Positions 1-10,145 of a stretch of DNA of 37,500 bases are shown one piece after another. Where the stretch lies: contig JAQGDQ010000329.1 of NCBI GenBank assembly GCA_030141605.1, forward strand, positions 2,501-40,000. Reading direction: 5' to 3'. This DNA comes from Tubiluchus corallicola (lineage: Eukaryota > Priapulida > Priapulimorpha > Priapulimorphida > Tubiluchidae). Every line of letters begins with the position of its first letter. The stretch's first letter is position 1. The notes below the pieces were generated by a model. That model searched no databases. It was not told where the DNA came from and saw nothing but the letters and a program-made list of their open reading frames with translations. The translations under genes were made by a program, and so were the position numbers.

Positions 1-1
1 A

Positions 2-826
2 GAACCCGTGTGTAAATTTAACGAATTCTTGCAAACAATGTCGCTAGGTGTCTCTGTGTTCACGCTCACCGCTCTGAGCATCGACAGGTTCATAGCGATC
101 GTGGCGCCCATGAGCAAGGTGACCGGAAGTAACATGGGAACAGTGGTCGCCTCATGTGCCATATGGTTGTTGTCCATCCTTCTGGCCATCCCGGACGGGT
201 ATTTTTCTTATCTGTGGCTCATTGAACACAAGGGAGGCGAAACCATCGCCATCTGTTGGCCCTACGCCTCGCAGTGGGATGTTTATCCAAAAGCACACAC
301 CATGTGTAAGTTTGTTATATTCTTCCTCCTACCTTTGGTGATCATTACCATATTTTACAGCATGATGGCTCGCCACTTGATGATGACGACAGTCAACATG
401 CCCGGTGAGTCGTTTAAGTCTGCTCAAAACTCACAGGGGGCCCGGCAGACGGAAGCGCGCAAAAAAGTTGCACGGATGGTCCTCTTTTTCGTGGTGATTT
501 TCGTCATCTGTTGGGCTCCGCGCCACATCTTCATGATCTGGTATCACTACAATCCGCTCAGCGAGGTCCTCTACAACGACTTCTGGCACGGATTTCGAAT
601 CGCCGGTTTCTGTCTGTCCTTCATGAATTCTTGCATCAATCCCATCGCTCTGTACTTCCTCAGCAAGCAGTTCCGGAAGTACTACAACCGATACCTATTC
701 TGCTGCTGCACTTCATCGCCTGACCACAAGAGGGACCTGTCGTCCACGGCCATGCACAACTACACGAGTACTGTGAGAAGAAACAGCGTCACACAGTACA
801 CGGTAGTGAAGTCTGACGCAGTGTAA
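2..826 (+). CDS. CCHamide-receptor-like neuropeptide GPCR, C-terminal part (partial)
   Basis: Class A (rhodopsin-like) peptide receptor of the plasma membrane, cut off by the left window edge; the frame is open from base 2 to the TAA at 824-826. Visible parts in order: the TM3 entry Cys (PVCKFNEF), the TM3 end with DRF in place of DRY (SIDRFIAIV), TM4, the ECL2 Cys in IAICWPY, TM5, a basic third loop, TM6 with CWAP, TM7 with NSCINPIALY, helix 8 (KQFRKYYNRYLF) and a CCC stretch suited to palmitoylation. The TM7 and helix 8 region (FRIAGFCLSFMNSCINPIAL) resembles insect CCHamide receptors, relatives of vertebrate bombesin receptors, which signal through G proteins. TM3 to the stop lies in one exon. 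Bases 1-2 are AG, so an exon may begin at the edge, but this cannot be settled here. Another bombesin-type receptor is the main alternative. Confidence 0.82.
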   Translation, partial: EPVCKFNEFLQTMSLGVSVFTLTALSIDRFIAIVAPMSKVTGSNMGTVVASCAIWLLSILLAIPDGYFSYLWLIEHKGGETIAICWPYASQWDVYPKAHTMCKFVIFFLLPLVIITIFYSMMARHLMMTTVNMPGESFKSAQNSQGARQTEARKKVARMVLFFVVIFVICWAPRHIFMIWYHYNPLSEVLYNDFWHGFRIAGFCLSFMNSCINPIALYFLSKQFRKYYNRYLFCCCTSSPDHKRDLSSTAMHNYTSTVRRNSVTQYTVVKSDAV

Positions 827-930
827 AACCTAATGTAAATGTTGCTGATGACAGTAACAATGAACTTATTGAGAGCTACTGCAAAATGTATACTTTTTTA
901 CAGAATTGCCATAACTGATCCCTAAACTTT

Positions 931-1570
931 ATTGGATGCCCAGTTGAATGTCATAGTGGATACCAAGTTGGAGCTCCTGTTGGCTACCATGTTGAAGAAT
1001 CTGTTAATGTCCTGCTACCAACTTGGAAAATCTGTTGGATGCCCTGTTGGAGAGCCTGTTGAATGTCCTGCTGGATACCAAGTTAGAGCACCTGTTGGAT
1101 ACCCTGTTGGAGAGTCTGTTTAATTTCCTGCTGGATACCAAGTTGGAACACCTGTTGGATGGCCTGTTGGAGAGCCTGTTGAATATCCTGCTGGATACCA
1201 AGTTGGAGCACCTGTTGGATGCCCTGTTGGAGAGCCTGTTGAATATCCTGCTGGATACCAAGTTAGAGCACCTGTTGGATGCCCTGTTGGAGAGCCTGTC
1301 GAATGTCCTGCTGGATACCAAGTTAGAGCACTTGTTGGATGCCCTGTTGAAGAGCCTGTTGAATATCCTGCTGGATACTAAGTTGGAGCACCTGTTGGAT
1401 GGCCTGTTGGAGAGCCTGTTGAATATCCTGCTGGATACCAGGTTGGAACACCTGTTGGATGGCCTGTTGGAGAGCCTGTTGAATATCCTGCTGGATACCA
1501 GGTTGGAGCACCTGTTAGACATCTTGGCTGATACCTTGGAGACCCTATTGGATATCTTGGTAGATGCACT
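931..1570. repeat. 60-bp minisatellite, about 10 copies
   Basis: The period is exactly 60 bases; CTGCTGGATACCAAGTTGGA recurs at the same phase in successive units from about 1070 to 1510. Outer units are more diverged. Within each unit a CTGTTGGA-like word recurs, so the unit itself seems built from shorter repeats. Because 60 is divisible by 3 and units lack stops in several frames, long reading frames exist on both strands, for example + 1023-1616 with a Leu-rich 20-residue repeat and - 1004-1603. I treat these as by-products of the repeat. It starts about 105 bases after the GPCR stop and could be part of that gene's 3' UTR. Confidence 0.93.
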
Positions 1571-1761
1571 GCGGGTGCATGTTTTATGGAAAGCAGTGAG
1601 CATGGTGTGGTTATGACAACTAGTCAGAAGGTTGCACCACTACACATCAGTAAATTGTCATCAATTGCAGCTCAGCGATTCAGAAAGACCCAAAAAACCG
1701 GTCAGCAAAACGTTTGGTAGTGGACTACACTGCTGCTACAAAATATTCAAAGTATGCAAGT
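1571..1761. other. Short unique stretch, nothing recognised
   Basis: Unique sequence between the 60-bp minisatellite and the TGAA array. I see no gene, RNA signature or repeat in it. Confidence 0.6.
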
Positions 1762-2657
1762 ATGAATGAATGAATGAATGAATGAATGAATGAATGAATG
1801 AATGAATGAATGAATGAATGAATGAATGAATGAATGAATGAGTGATTGAATGATTGAATCAATGAGTAAGTGAATGAATGGATGAACGAATGGGTGAATG
1901 GTTGAGCTGATTGAGCAAGTGAATGAATGGATGAGTGAATGGGTGAATGCGTGAATGAATGAATGAAAGAGTGAATGAATGAATGAATGAATGAATGAAT
2001 GAACGAATGAACGAATGAATGAATGAATGAATGAATGAATGAATGAATGAATGAATGAATGAATGAATGAATGAATGAATGAATGAATGAATGAATGAAT
2101 GAATGAATGAATGAATGAATGAATGAATGAATGAATGATTGAATAAAATAATGGATGAACGAACGAATGAATGAATGACTGAATGAATAAATAAAATAAA
2201 GGATAATTGAATGAATGAATGAATGAATGAATGAATGAATGAATGAATGAATGAATGAATGAATGAATGAATGAATGAATGAATGAATGAATGAATGAAT
2301 GAATGAATGAATGAATGAATGAATGAATGAATGAATGAATGAATGAATGAATGAATGAATGAATGAATGAATGAATGAATGAATGAATGAATGAATGAAT
2401 GAATGAATGAATGAATGAATGAATGAATGAATGAATGAATGAATGAATGAATGAATGAATGAATGAATGAAGAAACGAATGAATGAATGAATGAATGAAT
2501 GAATGAATGAATGAATGAAGAAATGGGAATGAATAGTTGAATGAATGATGGAATGAATGTGTGAATGAATGAATGAATGAATGAATGAATGAATGAATGA
2601 ATGAATGAATGAATGAATGAATGAATGAATGAATGAATGAATGAATGAATGAATGAA
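1762..2657. repeat. (TGAA)n tetranucleotide array, about 0.9 kb
   Basis: Nearly continuous TGAA repeat with scattered interruptions, mostly at 1840-1980 and 2135-2215. On the minus strand (TTCA)n has no stop in any frame, which creates long Ile-His-Ser-Phe frames of up to 352 codons; these are artefacts. The array is the left part of a unit that is tandemly duplicated together with the following 1 kb. Confidence 0.96.
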
Positions 2658-3647
2658 ATGTGAAAAAAACACAGCACTTGAGCACTGTAATCTCGTTTCG
2701 AACGTCCATGTGCTGGATAAGTGAAGTGAGATATTGTCTGGGTTGCTACTGCTTTGCATACTTTTTAATTTACCTGAAAACATGAAAGATATTTAAACAA
2801 AAGTTTATGTTTAATCTAAAAACTCTCATTTAAATAATGACATCACAATAATAAGGCGACTAATGCTCAACTTGGAATTAAATTAGACGTTATTCGTGCT
2901 TCTGATTATAACTACAAAAACGCTGTGCATTCCTGGCCGCTACGTGTGTGAATTGAATAGTATTGTGTTTGATTTTTTTGCTGCACAGTTAATTACATTG
3001 GCAGTAATATCTATGGTCACAAGGAAAGTCATAGATCAATATAATATTATGCAAAGTGAGTAAAGTCTTTGTCTACCAAGTGGACTTGATTATTTCAAGT
3101 TCTGCAAGTTACTGATCGTAATTGTTTCTTAAACAATCCGTGGTGTTGACAATGGCGTCGACGTTTCGAAGGATCAGGCTTCCCGGTGTGCATGCGCGTG
3201 AATTTTATGGCTTCACCTGAATTGAGGTAGCCACTATGCAAACATCCTTGCCATAATAATTGTCATCAAAATTCAAATGAAATTCAAACCAGGGAAATTG
3301 ACAGAGAAAATTTGTAACACGTGCATACGCTACGAGTGAAGCAGAGATAGGCTTACGTGAAGAAGCAACGAGACAGAAGGAAAATGAGGAAAGACAGAAG
3401 AAAAAGAAAGAAAGAAGATATTGTCATTAGGAAAGTCGTGTATGCGGTGGATCTTCGATGTTTCAGTTTGCATATGCAAAAGCGTTAAAATGAATAAACA
3501 AGGCCAGCTTTTGATTTTGCACGCCCCCTGGACTGCAGATACTGTGTGACCCCGTCCCCCCAGTTAGAATTAACAAAAGCATGAATGTTGGATTCTTCAA
3601 ATCAGTTTATTCAACTTCTACAGCATAATGCTAACATTAGGCCCCCA
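2658..3647. repeat. Tandem duplication unit, copy 1
   Basis: A 990-bp segment that recurs at 3904-4895 with only about ten visible substitutions and small length changes in A/T runs. It ends with GGCCCCCA at 3640-3647, where it abuts the second TGAA array. I find no convincing coding frame, terminal inverted repeats or RNA gene inside it. It could be anonymous DNA duplicated with its microsatellite or an unrecognised mobile element. Confidence 0.93.
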
Positions 3648-3903
3648 ATGAATGAATGAATGAATGAATGAATGAATGAATGAATGAATGAATGAATGAG
3701 TGATTGGATAGATGAGTGAGTGAATGAATGAATGAGTGATTGGGCGGACGAGTGAATGACTGAATGAATGAAAGAATGAATGTGTGAATGATTGAGTGAG
3801 CGAGTGAGTGATGAATGTGTGAATGAATGAATGAATGAATAAATGAATGAATGAATGAATGAATGAATGAATGAATGAATGAATGAATGAATGAATGAAT
3901 GAA
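3648..3903. repeat. (TGAA)n array, second copy
   Basis: A shorter TGAA array (about 255 bp against about 895 bp upstream), with interruptions concentrated at 3700-3830. It sits between the two copies of the 1-kb segment and starts directly after GGCCCCCA. The minus-strand reading frames over it are artefacts of TTCA repetition. Confidence 0.95.
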
Positions 3904-4895
3904 ATGTGAAAAAAAACACAGCACTTGAGCACTGTAATCTCGTTTCGAACGTCCATGTGCTGGATAAGTAAAGTGAGATACTGTCTGGGTTGTTACTGCT
4001 TTGCATACTTTTTAATTTACCTGAAAACATGAAAGATATTTAAACAAAAGTTTGTGTTTAATCTAAAAACTCTCGTTTAAATAATGACATCACAATAATA
4101 AGGCGACTAATGCTCAACTTGGAATTAAATTAGACGTTATTCGTGGTTCTGATTATAACTACAAAAACGCTGTGCATTCCTGGCCGCTACGTGTGTGAAT
4201 TGAATAGTATTGTGTTTGATTTTTTTTGCTGCACAGTTAATTACATTGGCAGTAATATCTATGGTCACAAGGAAAGTCATATATCAATATAATATTATGC
4301 AAAGTGAGTAAAGTCTTTGTCTACCAAGTGGACTTGATTATTTCAAGTTCTGCAAGTTACTGATCGTAATTGTTTCTTAAACAATCCGTGGTGTTGACAA
4401 TGGCGTCGACGTTTCGAAGGATCAGGCTTCCCGGTGTGCATGCGCGTGAATTTTATGGCTTCACCTGAATTGAGGTAGCCACTATGCAAACATCCTTGCC
4501 ATAATAATTGTCATCAAAATTCAAATGAAATTCAAACCAGGGAAATTGACAGAGAAAATTTGTAACACGTGCATACGCTACGAGTGAAGCAGAGATAGGC
4601 TTACGTGAAGAAGCAACGAGACAGAAGGAAAATGAGGAAAGACAGAAGAAAAAGAAAGAAAGAAGATATTGTCATTAGGAAAGTCGTGTATGCGGTGGAT
4701 CTTCGATGTTTCAGTTTGCATATGCAAAAGCGTTAAAATGAATAAACAAGGCCAGATTTTGATTTTGCACGCCCCCTGGACTGCAGATACTGTGTGACCC
4801 CGTCCCCCCAGTTAGAATTAACAAAAGCATGAATGTTGGATTCTTCAAATCAGTTTATTCAACTTCTACAGCATAATGCTAACATTAGGCCCCCA
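3904..4895. repeat. Tandem duplication unit, copy 2
   Basis: Second copy of 2658-3647, about 99% identical by eye and 2 bp longer because of homopolymer differences (for example an extra A and T near 3910 and 4225). After the shared GGCCCCCA end (4888-4895) the sequence becomes unique (TAGATGGG), marking the right edge of the duplication. Confidence 0.93.
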
Positions 4896-5944
4896 TAGAT
4901 GGGTTCAAGTCAAACACAACAAAAAGAGAAGACGTCCTTCAACTTCAAGAAATGAGACTAAAAATACCTAATCCAGAGGTACTAGGCCAGGGTTTACTGT
5001 GATTAGTGGAAAATTACCACTAAATTCTGTCAGAACAAAGATATCTTACTCTGTCAGAGGAGATGTGGTCTCTGTTCCTCCTAAACTTTTGTCATTGTAA
5101 TCAGGATTGCCAGTGTGGCAGGACCAGTGAGTTGAAATAACAAGAAAACAATTCCAGTTTATTATTATACAGTATATTAATGAATTGAACCGTTTTTAAA
5201 CAGATAATTCAGCAAATTTCTACTCTCATTCTGTAGTAACTTTTTGCAAGGTAAATTAACTTCTCTGGAGGTCCCTCAGCTGGTGGAGGTCCCTCAACTG
5301 GTGGATGTCCCTCAGCTGGTGGAGGTCCCTGGACGGCAACCCATAAAGCCCCATGCCTTAACTTAGCACGGCAAAGAAGACCCGACGGTGTAATTGTTGT
5401 ACATAAAATCAGCGTTTGGAAAATAAATTTTTGCTCTGACTGTAATTGAGGCTTTCATTTCTCCTTCCGGTTTTGTTAACGCGCCTTTTTTCATTCTGTT
5501 TAGCGATTTTCTCTAAAACGTTCCTCCCTTTTGTGTTTCGGTGAGTTAGGGAAGGCGCGCTTGGCGAGTTTGCACAATTTGTTGCCAATGCCACATTGAT
5601 TATCATATGGATTATTGCACAACTTCGGCGCATTAATTTTCTAGGCCTGTTAATTTTATGAAGGCGAATCTTCTAGACTGCCAAGGTGAAACGATCGAAC
5701 TACATCTGGCGGAATTGCTGGAATCCATATAATAAATACATTATTCTACAAACATAAACACAAGTACAATTAACAACTCACAAACATAACGAACAAGAAA
5801 AGGGGTACCTGAAGTAGGTTTTAGAAAAATCGGCTTAAAAATAATATTACTTTATACGAATTTTAAGCGTATAACGTACCAGCGTTGAAATTTTTTTCGT
5901 ACTGTTCTGAGGTCGCTATTACATGACGTCACATACGCTGACGT
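4896..5944. other. Intergenic sequence, no gene recognised
   Basis: Apart from the 18-bp repeat at 5265-5331 I see no supported feature. A 74-codon minus-strand frame (5409-5633) has no recognisable motif and unremarkable composition, so I do not call it a gene. Confidence 0.55.
5265..5331. repeat. 18-bp tandem repeat, about 3.7 copies
   Basis: CTGGTGGAGGTCCCTCAG is repeated head to tail with single-base changes (CAAC, GGATG variants). It is a short local repeat with no sign of coding function. Confidence 0.85.
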
Positions 5945-6345
5945 AAATCAGGGGAAGAAAAGGCTCATCGCTGACTCGCCCTCCAGGGTGCGCCACTCAC
6001 TAACCAATAACGTATTTTTAATCTTATTGAAAAGATACAGTAATTTAAAATTTTTCTTAGTTAGCAACATGTGTGCAACGAATGCTCTGATTATTTTTTC
6101 AAACCTTACACCACAATGTTATCTAAACTTGTTTCAAACGACTTACCTTCAAAATGGCTGCGTCTAACGGTCATCGCGGGAGTTTAAATTTACATGTTTT
6201 ATACAGCGTTACGGCCGATGCAAGCCCTGTATGCAAAAAGATAGTATGTAAGTGGTATAAAACTTCGAGACGAATTTTTAAACTTTATATAAGTGGAGGG
6301 GTTTTCTTGTGCTTTAAATAAACAACGAACACCTTCCTGCAAATA
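5945..6345 (+). repeat. Dispersed repeat family X, copy 1
   Basis: This segment matches 9440-10145 in the same orientation and 13655-13905 inverted. Shared blocks include the GTGCGCCACTCACTAACCA-like block, AGATACAGTAATTTAAAA, ATGCTCTGATTATTTTT, ATCTAAACTT, and GTCATCGCGGGAGTTTAAAT followed by a GTAAGTGGTATAAAA-like block. The copies are well diverged, so this is an old family. No coding frame is visible. This copy lacks the insertion found in copy 2 and so shows the empty site. Confidence 0.75.
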
Positions 6346-6504
6346 CAGGGGCTTCTTTAAACGTAGTTCATTAAAAACACCATAATTTATAACAAGCCTA
6401 TCTACATATATATCACAGTAATGATTGAATACGCTAGTTCTTAGCTAAATTACTTCGTACCTCTTAATTTAGAATCACGTATAGCTAAAATTTTACGCTC
6501 ATAG

Positions 6505-6808
6505 TTAATCCAACAATTTCTTAACTTCCACATCTCCACTTTTACATAGTTAATCAACAATTTCTTAACTTCCACATCTCCACTTTTACATAGTTAATCA
6601 ACAATTTCTTAACTTCCACATCTCCACTTTTACATAGTTAGTCAACAATTTCTTAACTTCCACATCTCCACTTTTACATACTTAGTCAACAATTTCTTAA
6701 CTTCCACATCTCCACTTTTACATAGTTAATCAACAATTTCTTAACTTCCACATCTCCACTTTTACATAGTTAATCAACAATTTCTTAACTTCCACATCTC
6801 CACTTTTG
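6505..6808. repeat. 44-bp tandem repeat, about 7 copies
   Basis: The word AACTTCCACATCTCCACTTT starts at 6523, 6567, 6611, 6655, 6699, 6743 and 6787, a strict 44-base period with almost no divergence. Read on the minus strand, the unit is the 3' end of the coding frame of the adjacent retroelement fragment (GDVEVKKLLINYVK), so the satellite seems to have grown from that end. Confidence 0.95.
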
Positions 6809-7045
6809 TTTAAAAATATAAACTTGTCAATATCACACATGGATGGAAATTCTGGGAAAATATCTGATATTTGATTTAAGAAAGCAATCTTTTCTTGACA
6901 ATAAACATTGCATTGCATACTAAAGTGAAATTCGTCTTCCGTGCTCGCATTCTTACCTAATGTACATTTTCTCATATCAGCAGGAGTTTTAGGTCTGGCA
7001 TATCGACCAGCTTCAAATATGACAACATATATGACGAGTATGTTA
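6730..7045 (-). pseudogene. Non-LTR retroelement fragment, C-terminal zinc-binding-like region
   Basis: Reading on the minus strand from about 7045, the frame gives EAGRYARPKTPADMRKC, then EDEFHFSMQCNVY, then ISDIFPEFPSMCDIDKFIFL. This pattern (GR.ARP......RKC..C, EDE.HF...C..Y, then a hydrophobic tail) is typical of the extreme C-terminus of many invertebrate LINE polyproteins. No reverse transcriptase or endonuclease core remains. The second Cys of the expected CxxC is Gly here (CTLG). The frame runs into the 44-bp satellite, whose units encode the same tail in shifting frames. It is a 5'-truncated dead copy; the element clade is not identified. Confidence 0.65.
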
Positions 7046-7261
7046 GCTCATGTGACAACGAATTCAAACATGCGTCCAATCTGCAAGCGAAGCAACTAAT
7101 CTCGTTATATACTGATTGTTTTACAGTCGCCTATAAATGGCTAATACATCTAGCTGTCCCATTTTATGAGAGTCGTATCCAGAACGAGGTGTCTTAATTG
7201 CTGCTCCCCCGTTTACTCTTGCTTTTATGTTCCCTACTTTTCCGGCTAACCTCTTTCTGCA

Positions 7262-7478
7262 CCTGTGTGAACCGTATCTCTCCCTCTCCCTCATTCGTAG
7301 TCTTCCTTTCTCCTCTTTTTCTCCCCTCTCCCTTTTTTTTCTTTTTCTCTTTCTTCTTGCACGTTCTTTCCCTCTTGTTTTCTCTGTCTCACCCACTCAT
7401 TTGTTTCCTTGTTTCACCCCCTTCTCACTCGCCCTCATTCCTCGTTTCCTTCTCTCCTTGTTTCTCTCTGTTTGACTC

Positions 7479-7542
<64 letters not shown>

Positions 7543-7794
7543 TCATTTCTCATTCTGCTCTCCCACCGTCTTCTCTTTTTTGTTTGCTCTTTGCACGCCC
7601 TCTGTCTCTCTCTTGCTCTTTCTCTTTCTCTTTTTCCTTTAATCTCCCTCTCTCTCTCTTTCTCTGTTCAAAAGTTCTCTTTCTTTCTCTCTCTTTCTCT
7701 GCCACAACCACTTTCTCTTTCTTGTTCTCTCTCTCCCACGCCTTCTTTCTTTCTCTTTCTTGCTCTCCCCTTTTCTCTCTCTCTCTCTCCTCTA

Positions 7795-7879
<85 letters not shown>

Positions 7880-7880
7880 C
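7262..7880. repeat. Polypyrimidine tract with (CT)n microsatellites
   Basis: More than 600 bases of almost pure C/T on the plus strand, with long uninterrupted (CT)n runs at about 7485-7540 and 7798-7876. Ser/Leu/Phe-rich frames on the plus strand and Arg/Glu-rich frames on the minus strand are composition artefacts. Confidence 0.95.
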
Positions 7881-8730
7881 CCTCTTAGCTCAAAATGTTC
7901 TCCTTTCTCGTTCCATTTTGCAAAGCGTAAGATCTCACCGCCCGCCTCTATGTTATTCATAAACTGGTGACACTATTATTTATTATTTAACTTGGCGCAA
8001 ATCGATCGCAGCTTATCGCTGCCATTTTAGACATGGATTCTGTTAAAACTGTAATCCACGCTGTCATCAATCATGCTTAACAGGAGCCCTAAAACACTTC
8101 ATCAGTCCTTTTAAACGCTTTCTCGATTAAAAGTGTTTTGCAAGGCGCAATCATAAGTCCTGCCCTTCTAAGCACTTTCTCGATTTAAGGTGTTTTGCAA
8201 GGCGCAAGCATAGGTCCTGCCCTTCTAAGCACTTTCTCGATTTAAGGTGTTTTGCAAGGTGCAAGCATTGGTCCCGCCTTGTTTAGTAAAGATGACTTAG
8301 TAACATGGCAGTTATTTGTTATTGTTACTTTAAATAGATATTATTAAGTTCAACTATTATTCATTTTAAACATAATTTCATTACGCGGTTCTGTCCAGAA
8401 AATTTTAACACCTGATGCTCGGGCACTCCCAGCTTAGTAAATTTTACTTTAATAGTTATAATACATAAATATATATAAACAATATTCACTGTTAGTGTCT
8501 CTGAGAGGCATTTATGACAAATCTTTAAAAGTCTCGGTTGAATTTCGTGTAAACCACTGATCTTTATTTATCGTTGCGGCATACATCTAATGAAAAATTT
8601 CGCTAGCTTGCACAAGATACATGTTCACATATACTACAGAACAGCATAATGAAGACATAACTAGGTCAATTCCCACACTTTAAACTCCAGCTAGATGGAG
8701 CCACATTGGCTACAAAATTAAAATTTATTA
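7881..8730. other. Intergenic sequence, no gene recognised
   Basis: Apart from the 57-bp repeat at 8105-8275, I see AT-rich sequence without supported coding frames or RNA signatures. Confidence 0.55.
8105..8275. repeat. 57-bp tandem repeat, 3 copies
   Basis: TCTCGATT recurs at 8121, 8178 and 8235, a period of 57. The shared unit contains TTTCTCGATTTAAGGTGTTT and GCAAGGCGCAAGCAT. The first copy is the most diverged. Confidence 0.92.
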
Positions 8731-8732
8731 AG

Positions 8733-9125
8733 TCAGGTTCACACTGGCCTTATTTACAATGTTATTATAGTAACCAATAAGACTAGTTATTATAAGAGTA
8801 ACTTGCAAGTGTAAGCAATAATTCAAGCCCAAGTGAAACCCATTATAAAATTGCATCATAAAAACACAAGAAAGAAGCCAGAGAAGCCATTGATAACACG
8901 GCGGGACGAAGCTGGTTGATTGTGAAAAGTTATCGCTAAAAGATACTTCGTTCTTGGATGGCAGCATAGGTTAGTTCATCAAAAACAGATGGAACAATCG
9001 TGAAAAATTGAGTATAGATGCAAAAACAGATGTAGCGTTTTTGAAAGAAAGAGTTTTGAGATGCAAGAGTTGACGACAAGTTAAAAATTGTTTCGAGTAG
9101 AAAAATGGCTTCGTCAAAACCCAAT
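8733..9125 (-). mobile_element. Possible PIF/Harbinger-type element remnant
   Basis: The stretch begins with CAGGTTCACACTGGCC (8733-8748), which resembles the termini of PIF/Harbinger-like DNA transposons and their MITEs. At the other end a minus-strand frame starts with GFDEAIFLLETIF, loosely like the start of Harbinger-type reading frames. I did not find the matching inverted terminus on the far side, and no transposase core is present. This is a weak, pattern-based call. Confidence 0.22.
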
Positions 9126-9294
9126 GTTGAATAACATAGATCTATATAGGAAATGAACTATGTACAACGTGATTTTATAACACGTTGATAAAACATTATA
9201 ATTTGATTGTTTTGATATAAATGGCGTCATTCTTGTAGCAAATTATTGCCATTGGCAAAAAAAAAGAGATCAGTATTTTTAGAGGAAAAAGGGG

Positions 9295-10145
9295 AATTTT
9301 ATAGGGAAAGAAGGGAAAGTGTATCCCAAAAATGTTTTATAAGAAGTTATGTTACTTTGCATTACGTCTACCTGTTTGAAAGACTTACGTAATTGGAAAA
9401 GAAAATTCTTAATAACTTAAAATGTTTGCGCCACCTGGTGGAAATGCACTGCGTGGCTTTCCCAGAGTGCACCACTGATTCACCAAATTGAACTTAGTGA
9501 CAAAACAAACTAAACTTTATGCAGTTGCTTAGTTAGCGAAGTGTAGGCTACAAATGCTGTGATTATTTTTCCTGCGTTACGCGATTTTATCTAAACTTAT
9601 TTTAACCGACTTAAGCTACGACTCTATGTGCGCGTAATGCGTTATACGTGATGCGTATTCAGATGATACCCATGACATTCGAGTGAACAGGTACCACGCA
9701 TTACGCACACATGGAAACACTTCCGCGTTTTTAAGTATAAACTGTTGTATACTTATCACGCATTACGGATCACGCATCACGCATTACGCGCACATGAAAA
9801 CACTTCCGCGTTTTCAAGTATAAACTGTTGTATACGTATCACGCATTACGGATCACGCATCACGCATTACGCGCACATGGAAACACTTCCACGTTTTTAA
9901 GTATAAACTGTTGTATACGTGTCACTCATTACGGATCACGCAATGCGCATTACGCGCACATGGAGTCGAACCTTCACCCTCAAAATATTTTCAAATAACA
10001 GTCATCGCAGGAATTTAAATTTGTAAGTTTTACGCAAAGTTACAGCTAACGCAAGTTCTATATGCAATAGGACAGCTTGTAAGTGATACAAAATTCCTTA
10101 TATATGATTTAGTGTTTTCTTGTCCTTTAAACGGAAGATATATTC
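9295..10145 (+). repeat. Dispersed repeat family X, copy 2, interrupted
   Basis: Same family as 5945-6345; it also extends further left, where 9320-9480 matches the inverted copy at 13655-13905 (GAAAGACTTACGTAATT, AGTGCACCACTGATTCACCA). The homology is split between CGACTTA (about 9609-9615) and CCTTCA (about 9971-9976) by a foldback element. In copy 1 these words are adjacent (CGACTTACCTTCA, about 6139-6151). Confidence 0.75.
9619..9968. mobile_element. Foldback/MITE-like element, 350 bp
   Basis: The ends are 23-bp inverted repeats with one mismatch: CGACTCTATGTGCGCGTAAT... at 9619-9641 and its complement, ending CACATGGAGTCG, at 9946-9968. The interior is about 3.5 tandem copies of an 83-bp unit (the AAACACTTCC word at 9715, 9798 and 9881), and each unit carries a copy of the terminal motif CGCATTACGCGCACATG. 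No coding capacity. It lies inside repeat family X. Comparison with copy 1 leaves a few extra bases at each side (AGCTA, AA), so the target-site duplication is not resolved. Confidence 0.75.

Noticed and set aside
1725-2783. Long minus-strand reading frames of Ile-His-Ser-Phe repeats
   Set aside because: They are the translation of a (TTCA)n array, which lacks stops in every minus-strand frame. No start context or unique coding sequence supports a gene. The same applies to 3611-4030.
4896-4915. tRNA B-box-like GGGTTCAAGTC
   Set aside because: No A box at the right distance and no cloverleaf pairing. The similar CTTCGAATCAG at about 37229 fails for the same reason. I found no tRNA or rRNA gene in the window.
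7198-7970. Ser/Leu/Phe-rich plus-strand and Arg/Glu-rich minus-strand frames up to 254 codons
   Set aside because: Composition artefacts of the CT-rich tract; the GA tract at 20447-20791 gives the same kind of frames.
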